This document shows, one piece after another, positions 13,356-14,578 of a stretch of DNA of 14,578 nt; within the stretch, counting starts at the first letter, position 1, and each line of letters opens with the position of its first letter. The DNA is from an uncultured Kineosporia sp. (GTDB lineage: Bacteria; Actinomycetota; Actinomycetes; Actinomycetales; Kineosporiaceae): positions 1 to 14,578 of the forward strand of contig CALMAR010000332.1 in NCBI GenBank assembly GCA_937859855.1, given 5' to 3'. Both the position numbers and the translations under genes were made by a program. The notes beneath the pieces are model-generated. The model did not search any database. It saw only the letters and a program-made list of their open reading frames with translations, and was not told where the DNA came from.

Positions 13356-14578
13356 GCGGCGCGGTGGCCGGAACGTCGGCCGCCGTGCTGCTGGCCGGCG
13401 ACGCGGGGGTCGGAAAGACCAGCCTGGCCGCCGAATTCGGGCGCCGGGCCAGGCAGAGCGGGGTGATCGTGCTGACCGGCCGCAACGTCGATCTCGGCTC
13501 CGGCGCCCTGCCCTACCTGCCGCTGTCCGAGGCGCTGGCTCAGGTCCTGCGGGAGGGGCAGCAGCCCGGCGCCGGAGCTCAGGCCCAGAAGACCCTTGAC
13601 GTCGTCCTTCAGATCGCCGAGATGCGGCCTGGGCTGGCCCATCTGATCGGCCGGGACCGGCCATCCACCCAGTCGGCCGCGGCGCCCAGCCAGCCCAGAG
13701 CCGGAGCGGACGCCGACCTGGACCGGCTGGCCCTGTTCGAAGCGGTCAGCGAGGCGCTGTCGCGGATCAGCACCACGGTGGCGCCGCTGGTGCTGATCAT
13801 CGAGGATCTGCACTGGGCCGAGCAGTCCACCCGTGACCTGCTGCGTTTTCTGCTGACCCGGCTGGGCAGCGACCCGCTGCTGATCCTGGCCACCTATCGT
13901 GCCGACGACCTGCATCGCCGGCACCCGGTCCGGTCGCTTCTGGCCGAACTGATCCGGCTGCCGGCGGCCGAGCTGATGGAACTGCGGCCGTTCGATCATG
14001 ACGAACTGGCCGCTTTCCTAGAATCCGTTAACCAAGGCCAGGTTTCGTCGGCTCTGGTGAGCCGGATCGGCGAACGCTCGTCCGGCAACGCATTCTTCGC
14101 CCAAGAGCTGCTCTCGGCTCAGGCCAGCGACGGGCGGCTTCCCGCCGCACTCGCTGACCTGCTGATCGAGCGGCTGGAGCGGCTGCAACCAGCCACTCAG
14201 CAGCTGGTCCGGACAGCGTCGGTGATCGGGGCGTTCCGGATCGATGACCGGCTGCTGCGGGCGGCCGCGTCCACCTCGATGTCCTGGCCGGACGCCGGGT
14301 CTGACGCCGCACTACGGGACGCGGTGGCTCACCAGGTGCTGGTGGCCGACGACGGCGACCGGTTCGGATTCCGGCACGCCCTGCTCCAGGAGGCGGTCTA
14401 CGAGGATCTGCTGCCCGGCGAGCGGGTCCGTCTGCACGCGGCGATAGCCCGGCTACTGGCTGAGCGTGCGGCCAGTCAGGAGGGATCCGGTGACGCCGCC
14501 GCCGAGCAGGCCCGGCACGCGCTGGCCGCGCACGACTTGACGCAGGCGCTGGACGCCTCGCTCCGAGCGGCCCGGGAT
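13274..14578 (+). CDS. AAA-type ATPase, probably a LAL/LuxR regulator (partial)
   Basis: An open frame runs from about 13262 to the window end without a stop (435 codons seen from 13274). It opens with APFIGRDAQLQRLRELL, then a Walker A AGDAGVGKTSL and a Walker B VLIIEDLHWAEQST. These are followed by ILATYRADDL and, further on, LRDAVAHQVLVADDGDRFGFRHALLQEAVYEDLLPGER, the pattern of large ATP-binding regulators of the LuxR family. In such proteins a tetratricopeptide-like region and a C-terminal LuxR helix-turn-helix follow; both would lie beyond 14578, so the DNA-binding part is inferred. ATG 13274 has GGGTGA just ahead and ATG 13262 is an in-frame alternative with a weaker site. Both overlap the preceding small ORF. 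If no LuxR domain follows, it may be a cyclase-associated or STAND-type ATPase. Confidence 0.85.
   Translation, partial: MDDVAAVRSTAPFIGRDAQLQRLRELLSGAVAGTSAAVLLAGDAGVGKTSLAAEFGRRARQSGVIVLTGRNVDLGSGALPYLPLSEALAQVLREGQQPGAGAQAQKTLDVVLQIAEMRPGLAHLIGRDRPSTQSAAAPSQPRAGADADLDRLALFEAVSEALSRISTTVAPLVLIIEDLHWAEQSTRDLLRFLLTRLGSDPLLILATYRADDLHRRHPVRSLLAELIRLPAAELMELRPFDHDELAAFLESVNQGQVSSALVSRIGERSSGNAFFAQELLSAQASDGRLPAALADLLIERLERLQPATQQLVRTASVIGAFRIDDRLLRAAASTSMSWPDAGSDAALRDAVAHQVLVADDGDRFGFRHALLQEAVYEDLLPGERVRLHAAIARLLAERAASQEGSGDAAAEQARHALAAHDLTQALDASLRAARD

Overview
The window is very GC-rich. Third codon positions are almost all G or C, GTG starts are common, and several genes look leaderless. Together with the protein families (a LytR-CpsA-Psr cell-wall ligase, an F420-type PPOX protein, relatives of mycobacterial Rv3214 and Rv0785, and a DUF6328 protein), this points to a chromosome segment of a high-GC actinomycete. 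Genus cannot be fixed from the window. I see no transposase, integrase, phage gene or CRISPR array.

Layout. The left edge cuts a minus-strand tRNA-Ser(GCT) that has a recognisable promoter. A LytR-CpsA-Psr glycopolymer ligase with four predicted membrane spans reads away from it (336-1955, +). Converging on it is a minus-strand group: an ACT-domain protein (4321-4965), a 14-base gap, an Rv3214-type histidine phosphatase (3737-4306), then an AlkK/FadD-type fatty acyl-CoA ligase (1965-3620). The ACT gene is divergent from a plus-strand run: a leaderless DUF6328 membrane protein (5070-5618), a GntR/UTRA regulator (5691-6536), a possible 32-codon leader ORF coupled by ATGA to a 111-aa unknown protein (6599-7029), and an LtrA-family membrane protein (7134-8345).

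A second minus-strand run follows in the order of transcription: an amidohydrolase (11485-12807), a DUF554 membrane protein (10542-11342), an Rv0785-like FAD-binding dehydrogenase (8828-10471) and an F420/FMN PPOX protein (8390-8794). The last two are 33 bases apart and are probably co-transcribed. At the right edge, diverging from the amidohydrolase, a small basic protein with a near-perfect ribosome binding site (13053-13355) overlaps the start of a large AAA-type ATPase, probably a LAL/LuxR regulator, which runs off the window.

The genes are mostly ordinary actinobacterial ones, with no single pathway joining them. The parts that annotation would miss are small: two tandem repeat arrays on either side of ltrA (3 x 19 bp upstream, 5 x 8 bp downstream), the coupled mini-ORF, a long 10-bp inverted repeat in the divergent spacer before the amidohydrolase, and the overlapped small ORF before the ATPase. 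I did not find a convincing new multi-gene system.
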